From NCBI RefSeq assembly GCF_001570585.1, contig NZ_BBXF01000005.1, positions 372,001 to 436,000 of the forward strand: DNA of 64,000 bases, written 5' to 3'. Positions 1-8,431 of the stretch are shown here, piece by piece. The notes under the pieces were generated by a model. It did not search any database. It was given only the letters and a program-made list of their open reading frames with translations, and had not been told where the DNA came from. Position 1 is the first letter of the stretch, and each line of letters begins with the position of its first letter. The position numbers and the translations under genes are program-made. This DNA is from Herbidospora daliensis (GTDB lineage Bacteria > Actinomycetota > Actinomycetes > Streptosporangiales > Streptosporangiaceae).

Positions 1-133
1 CGGGCCCATCGCGAGGATCGCCGCGGTGGCGAAGGCGGGCCTGGCGAAGCGGTCGGCGCCCGGCGCGCCTCTGTCGGGGCCGCGCACCTGCACGTGCGCG
101 ATCCGCTCGGCGGCGCGCCGGACGGCCGCAGGG

Positions 134-790
<657 letters not shown>

Positions 791-823
791 GCCGTGCGGA
801 GAACCCAGGTTGGCTGAAGTCGA

Positions 824-2500
824 TCAGCCGTTGACGACGAACTTCAGCTCCGCCACGGGATTGGCGAACTGGGTGACGCGCAGGGACACCTGCATCCGCC
901 ACGTTCCCGGTACCGGGAGCATGACCTGCGCGGTGTAGAAGCCCGCTGACACCTGCGTCAGCGGGACGGCGCCCAGCGTCGTCGTGTCAGAGGTCAGGCG
1001 TATCACCGGCGGAGCCACGCCCTCGGCGGGTTGACCGCTGGCGGAGCGCAGCCGAAGGGTGAGGGTGCTGGGACCGCGGGCGAGCGGGGTGAGGGAAGCC
1101 TGCACCGTGATGTCGCCCAGTGTCGTGGTGTGGGTGCCGGGGTTGGACTCCGCTTGCGCGCCCACTGGCGCGGGGTCTCCATCGGGACTCGTGTCGACGA
1201 GAACGCCGGTCAAGAGCAGTGCGACGGCAAGGACCGCCCCCTCGACCGCGGTGGCGCGCACGACCCGCCGGGAGAGCCCTTGCCGGCTGGTGGTGTTCGA
1301 TGCCTGCTTGAGCCGCGGCAGGAGCGACCATCTGTTCCACGCCGCGATCGCGAGGGCTGTCAGCACTATGGCGATCTTGGCCAGCACCAGCCGGCCGTAG
1401 TCGCTGCCGGCCGGCGTCGGCCAGGAACCGAGAATTCGCCACACGAGGAGGGATCCGGTGGCCACCAGAGCCACGAGGACGCCGGCGGCCGTGGTGGAGA
1501 ACCGGGTGAGCACCTCGGCCGCGGCGGCGCCACGGCCGGAGAGGGTCGGCAAGGTGAGCACCAGACCGGTGATTCCGCCGAGCCAGATGCTGCCCGCCAG
1601 GAGGTGCAGTGCGTCCGCGCCGATGACGAGGAGTTCGGGGCTCGCCGCGCGTGTGTGCCCCACCAGGGCGGGAGCCGTGGCCGCGATCGAGGCCGCCGCG
1701 ACCGCCGCGAGGCGACGCCGTCGCGACGTCGGCCCGTGCCGGAGCAGTGCCACGGCCAGCGCGAGTCCAGCGGCGACGGTCGTGGCGACGGCGTACTCGG
1801 TCAGCGGCAGCGACGACCACGTCGCACCTTCGAGGAGCAGGCCCGCCCCACCGCCGAGCAGGTAGAGCGCGGTGATCGGCAACGCGGTGAGCCACGCTCC
1901 GGCGGCGACGGCCGCGGCGGCCCGCGCCGAGACGGTGACGCGGCGGCGAGGACGGTCGGCGTAGGACTCCGCAGGTAGGAACATGACGGCGAAGGCGACG
2001 AGTCCGGTGGCGAGAAGAAGGCCGATGTAGCCCACCACACGGGCCAGAGTCAGCGGCCAGGAGACCTCGGGGATGGCGCTCGAGCCGTTCGAAGGCGGGG
2101 TGACGACAGTGGTCGGCGCGCCGACGGAGAACGTGAGGGCGCCGCTGATCGGATGGCCGTCCGTTGAGACGACCCGCCAGGTGATCACGGTCGTGCCGTT
2201 GCCCAGCGGTGCCGGGAAGACGACGTCGAGCTCGGCGCCCTTGACCTCGGGCTTGGCCGCGACCAGCTCACCTTTCGAGCCGAAGACCTGGACCCCGCCC
2301 GGCACACCGCGTACCGCCTCGTCGAAGGTGAACAGGACCCGGCCCGGCGCGGTCTGCAGGACCGCCCCCTGTGCCGGATCTGTGCTGATGAGGTGCGCGT
2401 GCGCGTGCGCCGGCTGAGGGAAGCTGAGCAGCAGCGCGGGGACGAAGGCCAGGATGAGCACCACTGCCGCCTGGATTCGCCCGGCCCGCCGGTGGATCAT
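824..2500 (-). CDS. CopC-CopD fusion copper resistance/uptake membrane protein (YcnJ-like)
   Basis: 558 aa. The first ~33 residues are a signal peptide ending in AHA, so the mature protein starts with a His-rich HAHL segment, as in CopC proteins that bind Cu(II) with the N-terminal His. Residues ~34-130 form a CopC domain (STDPAQGAVL, VSTDGHPISGALTFSVG). About eight membrane helices of the CopD type follow (~150-420), then a C-terminal extracytoplasmic YtkA-like beta domain (~440-558, TLRLRSASGQ to KFVVNG). The start codon overlaps the stop of the upstream YcnI-like gene by four bases (ATGA), so the two are translationally coupled. The family is linked to copper acquisition or resistance. No copper-sensing regulator (YcnK or CsoR) is visible next to it. 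Confidence 0.85.
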   Translation of the reverse strand: MIHRRAGRIQAAVVLILAFVPALLLSFPQPAHAHAHLISTDPAQGAVLQTAPGRVLFTFDEAVRGVPGGVQVFGSKGELVAAKPEVKGAELDVVFPAPLGNGTTVITWRVVSTDGHPISGALTFSVGAPTTVVTPPSNGSSAIPEVSWPLTLARVVGYIGLLLATGLVAFAVMFLPAESYADRPRRRVTVSARAAAAVAAGAWLTALPITALYLLGGGAGLLLEGATWSSLPLTEYAVATTVAAGLALAVALLRHGPTSRRRRLAAVAAASIAATAPALVGHTRAASPELLVIGADALHLLAGSIWLGGITGLVLTLPTLSGRGAAAAEVLTRFSTTAAGVLVALVATGSLLVWRILGSWPTPAGSDYGRLVLAKIAIVLTALAIAAWNRWSLLPRLKQASNTTSRQGLSRRVVRATAVEGAVLAVALLLTGVLVDTSPDGDPAPVGAQAESNPGTHTTTLGDITVQASLTPLARGPSTLTLRLRSASGQPAEGVAPPVIRLTSDTTTLGAVPLTQVSAGFYTAQVMLPVPGTWRMQVSLRVTQFANPVAELKFVVNG

Positions 2501-3150
2501 GTCAGGTGGCGCTGTCGAACGAGCGCCGCGCCGCCGAGGACTGAGCCGAGTACGCCGAGCGTCAGCGCGGCGAACGTCAAGACGCCGCCCCCTCCCGATT
2601 GGGGCTGAGCACTCGCGTGGTGGTGCGGGTCGACGGCGGGTTCGGAGACGACGAAGCTGGGAGCGGGCTGCTCGAGCTCGCCGACGTCCTGCCCGTCTTG
2701 TGGAACCTCTGTCCAGGCGGCTTCGCCGCGCTCGCAGGTTTGAATGGTCGGGAAGACGAGCGTGGTGCCCTTGGCCTCAGGCAGGGTGACGGCGATTTCG
2801 AAGACCTCGCGGTAGCCGTCCGGCAGCGGGATCTCCGCACTGTACGTGACTGACGCGACCTGTTGCACGATCGTCCACCCCGCTGCCCGGGTGGGGGCCA
2901 CCGAGGTGATCTGCGCCGGAAGCTGAATGGCGATCTTGGTGGTGGCCGACTTCGCGCAGCCGTGCCCGACGCTGAACTGGAGCACGGCATGAGCACCGGC
3001 CGCGGTTGTGGAAGGCGTGACGGTCACGTGGGCGCTCGCCGGAGACGGGATGCCGACCAGGACGACGATGAGCGCGGCGACGCCGGCGTACATGAGGCGC
3101 CGCACCCTCGTATGAGCCGTTCGGGCAGATCCGATGTCATTGCGCCGCAT
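2497..3150 (-). CDS. YcnI-like (DUF1775) copper-binding membrane-anchored protein
   Basis: 217 aa from the ATG at 3150, which has GAGGA six bases upstream; a longer open frame to 3246 lacks such a site. A signal peptide (~20-45, VAALIVVLVGIPSPASA) ends just before AHVTVTPS, so processing would expose an N-terminal His, the copper ligand of the YcnI family. The DUF1775 beta-sandwich (~46-165) includes GWTIVQQ, PLPDGYREVFEI and FPTIQTCERGEAAW. A proline- and His-rich linker (PHHHASAQPQSGGGG) leads to one C-terminal helix and a short basic tail. It is the first gene of a two-gene copper operon with the CopC-CopD gene. The copper role is inferred from the family and neighbour. Confidence 0.85.
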   Translation of the reverse strand: MRRNDIGSARTAHTRVRRLMYAGVAALIVVLVGIPSPASAHVTVTPSTTAAGAHAVLQFSVGHGCAKSATTKIAIQLPAQITSVAPTRAAGWTIVQQVASVTYSAEIPLPDGYREVFEIAVTLPEAKGTTLVFPTIQTCERGEAAWTEVPQDGQDVGELEQPAPSFVVSEPAVDPHHHASAQPQSGGGGVLTFAALTLGVLGSVLGGAALVRQRHLT

Positions 3151-3258
3151 GTCGCATCCTCGCGCCAAAGGACGAGTCGGCTCGCCGGTGTTGCTCCGTA
3201 TGCGAGGGGTTCGCCGATCCGGGGGTCGCCCCGATTCGACCAACATGCCGAACCTATG

Positions 3259-3333
3259 TCAAGTATGTGAACTCACGAGGCTCGCATTGCGTCACCATGT
3301 GCTGCGATGTAACGTTCGTTCACATTAGTGAAC
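3259..3333 (+). promoter_or_regulatory. Promoter and two IclR-type operator copies before the tautomerase gene
   Basis: A -35 TTGCGT (3287-3292) and -10 TAACGT (3310-3315) are 17 bases apart. The site TTCACATTAGTGAA (3319-3332) covers the expected start of transcription and lies inside a perfect inverted repeat GTTCAC-N4-GTGAAC (3318-3333). A second copy, in reverse orientation, is at 3259-3272 and ends 14 bases before the -35 box. The same motif and the same 14-base gap occur before kduI. Binding by the adjacent IclR protein is inferred. Confidence 0.6.
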
Positions 3334-3365
3334 TGAAGCCCGCATGCTGGACAGAGGGAGACGTC

Positions 3366-3590
3366 ATGCCCAACATCACCGTCGAACTACTCGCGGGCCG
3401 GTCGCTGGAGCAACGCAAGGCCTTTGCCCGAGCCGTGGCCGACCACGCCGTCGAGATCCTCGGAGCCCGCCGGCAGGATGTCCGCATGGTCTTCACCGAG
3501 ATCACGGCCGACGACGTGGCCAACGGAGGTGTGCTCGCCAGCGAGGACGCGAGCCGGGCCGGCGTGCTGGCGCAGCTGAACCAGGGCTGA
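3366..3590 (+). CDS. 4-oxalocrotonate tautomerase-family protein
   Basis: 74 aa, the usual size of this family. It begins MPNITVELL: removal of Met exposes Pro-1, the catalytic base of the tautomerase superfamily. Basic residues follow (RSLEQRK) and the sequence ends in QLNQG. The ATG at 3366 has GGGAGA upstream; an in-frame ATG at 3267 lies inside the promoter and is unlikely. The gene has its own promoter with IclR-type sites and converges on the IclR gene across a strong hairpin. By context it may tautomerise a keto-enol intermediate of uronate breakdown. Its exact substrate cannot be read from sequence. Confidence 0.85.
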   Translation: MPNITVELLAGRSLEQRKAFARAVADHAVEILGARRQDVRMVFTEITADDVANGGVLASEDASRAGVLAQLNQG

Positions 3591-3628
3591 CGCCGCCGTT
3601 CGGGTGCGTCACGGCTGAGCGTTGGTGT

Positions 3629-3656
3629 GGGGCTGACCTGCGGGAGGGTCAGCCCC
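3629..3656. terminator. Bidirectional terminator hairpin between tautomerase and IclR genes
   Basis: A perfect 10-bp stem (GGGGCTGACC / GGTCAGCCCC) with an 8-base loop lies between two converging genes and is followed by GTTTTA. It could end transcription from both sides. Confidence 0.7.
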
Positions 3657-3688
3657 AGCGTCGTTTTACGGCGACGAGTGCGACCGGG

Positions 3689-4477
3689 TCAACCGACCAG
3701 CTTGTCGCTCATCGCCGACAGGCGGGCCTTCACGCTCAGCAGGGTCTCGATGATGAGGTCCTCCTGGCCGTGCTTGAGGCGGCTGATCGGGACGGCGACG
3801 CTCAGCGCGTCAACCGATCGGCGGGAGAACGGCAGCGCCACGCCGAAGCAGCGCACGCCCAGGCAGGACTCCTCGCTCTCCTCGGCGTACCCGACCCGGG
3901 CGGCCTTGTCGATGATCGCCAGCAGGGCGTCCCGGTCCGTGACCGTCTGCGTGGTTATGGCCTTGATCTGTTGCGGGACCAGCGAATCGCGGACGTCTTC
4001 GGGCATCTCCGCGAGCATCGCCCGGCCAAGGGCTGTGCTGTAGGCGGGAAGCCGGCGGCCGACGGCCGAGTACATGCGCAACGGGTGCTTGGACTCGCGC
4101 TTCGCCGTGTAGATGATCTCGGCGCCTTCCAGCCGGCCCAGGTGCACCGTCTCCTCGGTGGCCGCGGCGATCTCGTCCATCACGGCTCCGGCGCGCGTCA
4201 GGACCGGATCGCTGTCGATGTAGGCCGAGCTGACGGTCAGGGTGTGCACCCCGAGCCGGTAGATGCTGCCCGTCTGATCGGTGTCCAGCCAGCCGCGAGC
4301 GCACATGGTGCGCAGGAGCGCGTGCAGGCTGCTCTTGGGGATGCCGAGGCGCGTGCCCAGCTGCAGCTGGGTGCCCTCTCCGTGGGTGGCGATGTCGTCC
4401 AGGATGTCGAGGACGCGTGCAGCGGACTTGACCTGCGAGGTGGCAGAGCTGCCGTTGACCGTCTTGTCCGCGCCCAC
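3689..4477 (-). CDS. IclR-family transcriptional regulator (KdgR-like)
   Basis: 262 aa from the GTG at 4477, which has GGAGG five bases upstream; the in-frame TTG at 4480 is too close to that site. The N-terminal winged helix (~12-75) contains SAARVLDILDDIA and GIPKSSLHALLRTM. The ligand-binding IclR domain (~90-255) contains LGRLEGAEIIY, RRLPAYSTALGRAMLA and ESCLGVRCFGVALPF. IclR proteins often repress sugar-acid catabolism, and KdgR controls the kdu genes in enterobacteria. The gene is divergent from kduI, and the shared intergenic region holds three copies of the motif TTCACATA. I infer it is the local regulator of kduI, the transporter and the tautomerase, probably relieved by a uronate intermediate. 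Confidence 0.85.
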   Translation of the reverse strand: MGADKTVNGSSATSQVKSAARVLDILDDIATHGEGTQLQLGTRLGIPKSSLHALLRTMCARGWLDTDQTGSIYRLGVHTLTVSSAYIDSDPVLTRAGAVMDEIAAATEETVHLGRLEGAEIIYTAKRESKHPLRMYSAVGRRLPAYSTALGRAMLAEMPEDVRDSLVPQQIKAITTQTVTDRDALLAIIDKAARVGYAEESEESCLGVRCFGVALPFSRRSVDALSVAVPISRLKHGQEDLIIETLLSVKARLSAMSDKLVG

Positions 4478-4546
4478 CAAGGCCTCCTTCTCAAGTGATC
4501 AATCAAATCATGGTGCATGCACCCGGCAGATACCAATAAACCACAG

Positions 4547-4645
4547 TTCACATATAAGGACTGACTTCGATCCCTTGACTCGTGATCAGGGCCACAGATA
4601 CCGTCGCGCTCAGTTCACATAGCGGAACTTGGTTCACATAAGGAG
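4547..4645 (+). promoter_or_regulatory. kduI: kduI promoter with three IclR-type operator copies and Shine-Dalgarno site
   Basis: The -35 TTGACT (4575-4580) and -10 TACCGT (4599-4604) are 18 bases apart. One operator copy starts at 4547 and ends 14 bases before the -35. A second, TTCACATAGCGGAA (4614-4627), covers the expected transcription start, and a third begins at 4633 and runs into the ribosome binding site AGGAG (4641-4645). This layout fits repression by roadblock or promoter occlusion. Confidence 0.6.
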
Positions 4646-4651
4646 AAGGAC

Positions 4652-5467
4652 TTGATCGAGGTTAGGTACTCCGCCTCGCCGTCCGGCGTGGAGACGGCCA
4701 CGAACGCGGACCTGCGAAAGAACTTCCTCGTGGACCGCCTGTTCCGCCCCGGCGAGGTGCACGCGGTGTACACCCACGACGACCGGCTGGTCGTCGGCGG
4801 AGCGGTTCCCGCCGACGGTCAGCTCGAACTCCCGGCCTGGGACGTCCTCGGCACGCCGTCGCACCTGGCCGGCCGCGAACTTGGCGTCGTGAACGTCGGT
4901 CAGCCCGGTCATGTGCTGGTCAACGGGGAGAAGTTCGAACTCCGCCATCTCGACGGGCTGTTCGTCGGCCGTGGCAACAAGGTCGTCTTCGCCGGTCCTG
5001 ACGCCGCGTTCTACTTCGTGTCCGCTCCGGCGCATGCGGCGTACCCCACGACGTTGCTGAGCCACTCGGCGGTCGACCCGGTGCAGCTGGGCACGCCGCA
5101 AGGCGCGAGCGAACGCAGCCTCTACCGGTACGCCTGGGGCCAGGAGCTGCAGACGTCGGTCCTCCAGTTCGGTGTGACCGTCATCGCCGAAGGGTCGGTC
5201 TGGAACACCTTCCCGCCGCACCTTCACGACCGGCGCACCGAGGTCTACATGTACGTCGATCTCGACGAAGAGGACCTGGTCTTCCACTTGATGGGGCCGC
5301 CCGGCGCCTCTCGTCACCTCATCGTGCGCAACCGCGAGGCCGTCATCTCGCCGCCGTGGTCGATCCACTCCGGGGCCGGCACCGGCTCATACGCCTTCAT
5401 CTGGGCCATGGGCGGCGAGAACAACCAGTACACCGATCTCACGCCGGTGCCGCTGGAGGACCTGTGA
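4652..5467 (+). CDS. kduI: 5-dehydro-4-deoxy-D-glucuronate isomerase (KduI)
   Basis: 271 aa with a TTG start six bases after AGGAG. KduI converts 4-deoxy-L-threo-5-hexosulose uronate, the product of pectin or other uronide lyases, to 3-deoxy-D-glycero-2,5-hexodiulosonate. The cupin metal site is intact: His190, His192 (PPHLHD), Glu197 and His239 (SIHSGAG), each exactly six residues lower than the zinc ligands I recall for E. coli KduI (196, 198, 203, 245). The conserved RRTEVYMY and WAMGGENNQYTD segments are present. The stop overlaps the kduD start (GTGA). It is the first gene of a seven-gene operon with its importer. No polysaccharide lyase lies in the window. Confidence 0.92.
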   Translation: MIEVRYSASPSGVETATNADLRKNFLVDRLFRPGEVHAVYTHDDRLVVGGAVPADGQLELPAWDVLGTPSHLAGRELGVVNVGQPGHVLVNGEKFELRHLDGLFVGRGNKVVFAGPDAAFYFVSAPAHAAYPTTLLSHSAVDPVQLGTPQGASERSLYRYAWGQELQTSVLQFGVTVIAEGSVWNTFPPHLHDRRTEVYMYVDLDEEDLVFHLMGPPGASRHLIVRNREAVISPPWSIHSGAGTGSYAFIWAMGGENNQYTDLTPVPLEDL

Positions 5468-6219
5468 GATCGCCGTTCGATCTGACCGGCCGCCGCGCCG
5501 TGGTGACCGGCGCTGGCCGGGGGCTGGGAAGCGCCATCGCCGTGGGGCTCGCCCAGGCCGGGGCCGACCTGGTCCTCCTGGGCCGAAGGGAAAGCCAGGC
5601 GGCCACGCGGGACCAGATCGCCGACCTCGGCCGTGGGGTGGAGGTGGTGGACCTCGACGTCGGCGACCACGACGCCATCGGGCGCGTGGCCGCGGAGGTG
5701 AACCGCGATCGTCAGGTCGACATCCTGATCAACAACGCCGGCGTCATCGACCGCGAGAACTCGGTGGACGTCAGCCAGGAGTCGTGGAATCGCGTCCTGG
5801 ACGTGAACTTGACCGGCCTGTTCTTCCTGTGTCAGGCGTTCGGGCGCCCGATGACCGAGCGCGGGCAGGGAAAGATCGTCAACATCGCCAGCCTGCTGTC
5901 CTTCCAGGGCGGGATTCGCGTGGCGTCGTACGCCGCCGGCAAGCACGGCGTCGCCGGCGTCACCAAGGCTCTGGCCAACGAGTGGGCAGGGCTCGGTGTG
6001 CAGGTCAACGCCATCGCGCCCGGCTACATGGTCACTGACAACACGACCGCGCTGCGCGCGGACGCGGATCGATCCCGGTCCATCGTCGAGCGCATCCCCG
6101 CTGGTCGCTGGGGAGACGCATCCGACATCTCCGGAGCGGCGGTCTTCCTCAGCTCCGCCGCCGCCGACTACGTCAACGGCCATGTCCTGGTCGTCGACGG
6201 AGGCTGGATGGCCCGCTGA
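5464..6219 (+). CDS. kduD: 2-deoxy-D-gluconate 3-dehydrogenase / DKII reductase (KduD), SDR family
   Basis: 251 aa from the GTG overlapping the kduI stop. KduD reduces 3-deoxy-D-glycero-2,5-hexodiulosonate to 2-keto-3-deoxygluconate. It is a classical short-chain dehydrogenase: nucleotide motif TGAGRGLG (~15-22), NNAG, catalytic Ser in NIASLLS, and Tyr/Lys in YAAGKHG, then NAIAPGYMVTDNT typical of KduD. The C-terminus ends VVDGGWMAR. Its position after kduI supports the assignment over a generic SDR. The next step (KDG kinase and aldolase) is not encoded here. Confidence 0.88.
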   Translation: MRSPFDLTGRRAVVTGAGRGLGSAIAVGLAQAGADLVLLGRRESQAATRDQIADLGRGVEVVDLDVGDHDAIGRVAAEVNRDRQVDILINNAGVIDRENSVDVSQESWNRVLDVNLTGLFFLCQAFGRPMTERGQGKIVNIASLLSFQGGIRVASYAAGKHGVAGVTKALANEWAGLGVQVNAIAPGYMVTDNTTALRADADRSRSIVERIPAGRWGDASDISGAAVFLSSAAADYVNGHVLVVDGGWMAR

Positions 6220-6310
6220 CGCCGGCTTCCAGCCTGCCCCACCCGCACAACACGACAACACCTGTCGCATCGGTCCCCCATCGGCAGGTTTCTCTTCCCG
6301 TCGCGCCCCC

Positions 6311-6328
6311 CGCCGGCTCCCCCCGGCG
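6311..6328 (+). other. Small GC-rich hairpin in the leader of the binding-protein gene
   Basis: CGCCGG and CCGGCG form a 6-bp stem around CTCCCC, 22 bases before the GTG start of the sugar-binding lipoprotein. It lies in the 131-base gap after kduD, the only real gap in the operon. It may modulate expression or mRNA ends. Weak evidence. Confidence 0.3.
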
Positions 6329-6350
6329 CCGAAGAGATCAAGGATCAACC

Positions 6351-7433
6351 GTGAAGATCACTACTCGTCCCACCGTGGTTTTACTGAGTCTCTCGCTCGC
6401 GGCCGCCCTGACCGGCTGCAGCGAACAGGCGGCCGGAGGCGGCGGCTCCGCCGACGCGGGCGGCTGCCAGCCGGCTGACGTCAAACTCGTCGGTCAGGTT
6501 CGCAACGAGTCCAACCCGTACGAGGCCTCATGGCTCACCGGCGGCGACGAGTTCGCCAAGACGGTCGGCCTCACCCAGCAGCGCCTCACCTACGGCGGCG
6601 ACTCCACCAAGCAGCAGGAGCAGATCAGCCAGCTCCTCGCCGGCGACACCAAGTGCCTGGTCATGAACGTGCTGCCCAACGGCGACTCCGACACCGCGCC
6701 GATCGTCAAGGGCGCCGACACGGCCGGCGCCTTCCTCGTCACCCAGTGGAACAAGCCGGCCGACCTGAAGCCGGCCGACTACAAGACGTGGATCAGCCAC
6801 ATCACCTACAACGGCGTCGAGTCGGGCCGGCAGATCGGTGACGCGCTCGCCACGGCGATCGGCGGACAGGGCGGCATCATCGCGCTGCAGGGCGTGCTCG
6901 ACACCGCGGCCGCGAAGGACCGGTTCGCCGGTCTTCAGGAGTCGCTCACGAAGAATCCGGGCGTGGAACTGCTCGATCAGCAGACCGCCAACTTCTCGCG
7001 GGCCGAGGCGCGGACGGTGACCCAGACACTGCTCACCAAACACGGCGACAAGGTCAAGGGCATCTGGACCGCCAACGACGACATGGCACTCGGCGCGCTG
7101 GAAGCACTCCAGCAGGCAGGCAGGGCCGGACAGGTGGCGGTCGTCGGCATCGACGCCGTTCCGGACGCGGTCAAAGCCGTACAGGACGGATCGATGACCG
7201 CCACCGTCTCCAGTGACGGCACCTGGCAGGGCGGGATCGGCCTGGCGATCGGCTTCTGCGTGGCCACCGGCAAGCTCGCGGTGAAGGACCTGCCCGCCGC
7301 CAATCGCGCCTTCTTCGCCGAGCAGTTCCTCGTGACCAAGGAGAACGCCGCCGACTTCGCGCAGCCGAAGACGAACCCGTCCGACTTCGAGTGCGGCAAC
7401 GTCTTCAAGCGGGTGGCGGGGGCCTTGACGTGA
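6351..7433 (+). CDS. ABC transporter sugar(-acid)-binding lipoprotein
   Basis: 360 aa from a GTG with AAGGA upstream. The signal sequence ends in the lipobox LTGC (Cys at ~23), so it is a lipoprotein anchored outside the membrane. The mature part is a periplasmic-binding-protein type I fold (RbsB/XylF class): QVRNESNPYEASWLTG, QEQISQLLAGDTKCLVMN, ALQGVLDTAAAKDRFAGLQ, WTANDDMALGALEALQQAG, VVGIDAVPDAVKAVQDG. Its stop overlaps the start of the first permease (GTGA). By operon context it binds a uronate or oligouronide. The exact ligand is not deducible. Confidence 0.85.
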   Translation: MKITTRPTVVLLSLSLAAALTGCSEQAAGGGGSADAGGCQPADVKLVGQVRNESNPYEASWLTGGDEFAKTVGLTQQRLTYGGDSTKQQEQISQLLAGDTKCLVMNVLPNGDSDTAPIVKGADTAGAFLVTQWNKPADLKPADYKTWISHITYNGVESGRQIGDALATAIGGQGGIIALQGVLDTAAAKDRFAGLQESLTKNPGVELLDQQTANFSRAEARTVTQTLLTKHGDKVKGIWTANDDMALGALEALQQAGRAGQVAVVGIDAVPDAVKAVQDGSMTATVSSDGTWQGGIGLAIGFCVATGKLAVKDLPAANRAFFAEQFLVTKENAADFAQPKTNPSDFECGNVFKRVAGALT

Positions 7434-8431
7434 CCTCGGCGTCCGAGGTCGTTTCTGCGCCTCGCCGCATCTTCCGGCGAGGCGCGTCGTTACGAGACGC
7501 CGGTCCACCGGTCGCCCTGGCCGTCACCTTCTTGATGTTCGCGGTCCTGAGCCCGCGGTTCCGCAGCATCGAGAACGTGCAGAACATGGTGGACGCCGCC
7601 GCGGTACTCGCTGTCGTCACCTGTGGCATCACGTTCGTGCTGCTGATGGGGTCCATCGACCTCTCGGCCGCCGGCGTGATGGGCGCCTCCGCTCTGACGG
7701 TGTCGCTCCTGGTAGCCAACAATCGCAACGACAACGACCTCGGACTTCTCGGGATCGGGGTCGCCGTCTTGCTGGGCTGCGCGTTCGGCTGCCTGAGCGG
7801 GCTCGCCCTGGTCCTGCTGAAGGTGCCTTCGTTCATGGCGACCCTGGGGGTGTCGGCCGCGGGGCTCGGCGTGGCCACCCTCATGTTCGCCGGCGTCCAG
7901 CCCAACGTCTCCGACGCCATGCTCAAGGGCTGGGCGATCGAGCGCTTCCTGGGACTGTCCTATCTCACCTGGATCGCCGCCACGTGCATCCTGGTGGGCT
8001 GGCTGCTCCAGCGCTACACCCGGCTCGGCCGGTACGCCTTCGCGATCGGCGGCGCCGAGGAAGTGCTCGCGCTTTCTGGCGTCCGGGTGAAGCCCTACAA
8101 AGTCGCGGTCTTCGCCGTGGCCGGCGCCTTCTACGGGCTCGCCGGAGTCATGGTGACCAGCCAGCTCGGGGCCGGTCTCGTCCAGGCCGGCAGTGGATAC
8201 GACTTCTCCGCCATCACCGCCGCCGTCGTCGGCGGGACGCTGCTCACCGGGGGCCGGGGCGGCGTCCTGCACTCCGCGGTGGGCGTCCTGCTCGTCGTGG
8301 TGCTCACGAACGGTCTGGTGCAGATCGGGGTCAGCCCGTATTGGCAGGGTGGTGTCGAGGGGCTCATCGTCGTGGCCGCGGTGGCGGCCGCAGTCATCCC
8401 TCAGCGTCGAAGAAACCAGGTGGTCAAGTGA
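7430..8431 (+). CDS. ABC sugar(-acid) transporter permease 1 (RbsC-like)
   Basis: 333 aa, GTG start overlapping the lipoprotein stop. About nine hydrophobic segments of the BPD_transp_2 (RbsC) family. Landmarks are LLMGSIDLSAAGVMGASAL, near the conserved GxIDLS motif, SFMATLGVSAAGLGVATL, and the cytoplasmic loop with GRYAFAIGGAEEVLALSGVRV that contacts the ATPase. It also carries AAVVGGTLLTGGRGGV. It forms a heterodimer with the second permease encoded after the ATPase. Its stop overlaps the ATPase start. Confidence 0.88.
   Translation: MTSASEVVSAPRRIFRRGASLRDAGPPVALAVTFLMFAVLSPRFRSIENVQNMVDAAAVLAVVTCGITFVLLMGSIDLSAAGVMGASALTVSLLVANNRNDNDLGLLGIGVAVLLGCAFGCLSGLALVLLKVPSFMATLGVSAAGLGVATLMFAGVQPNVSDAMLKGWAIERFLGLSYLTWIAATCILVGWLLQRYTRLGRYAFAIGGAEEVLALSGVRVKPYKVAVFAVAGAFYGLAGVMVTSQLGAGLVQAGSGYDFSAITAAVVGGTLLTGGRGGVLHSAVGVLLVVVLTNGLVQIGVSPYWQGGVEGLIVVAAVAAAVIPQRRRNQVVK

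Noticed and set aside
1-133. Possible N-terminus of another minus-strand gene running off the left edge
   Set aside because: A frame is open and reads plausibly, but there is no clear start codon or ribosome binding site in the 133 bases, so it cannot be supported.
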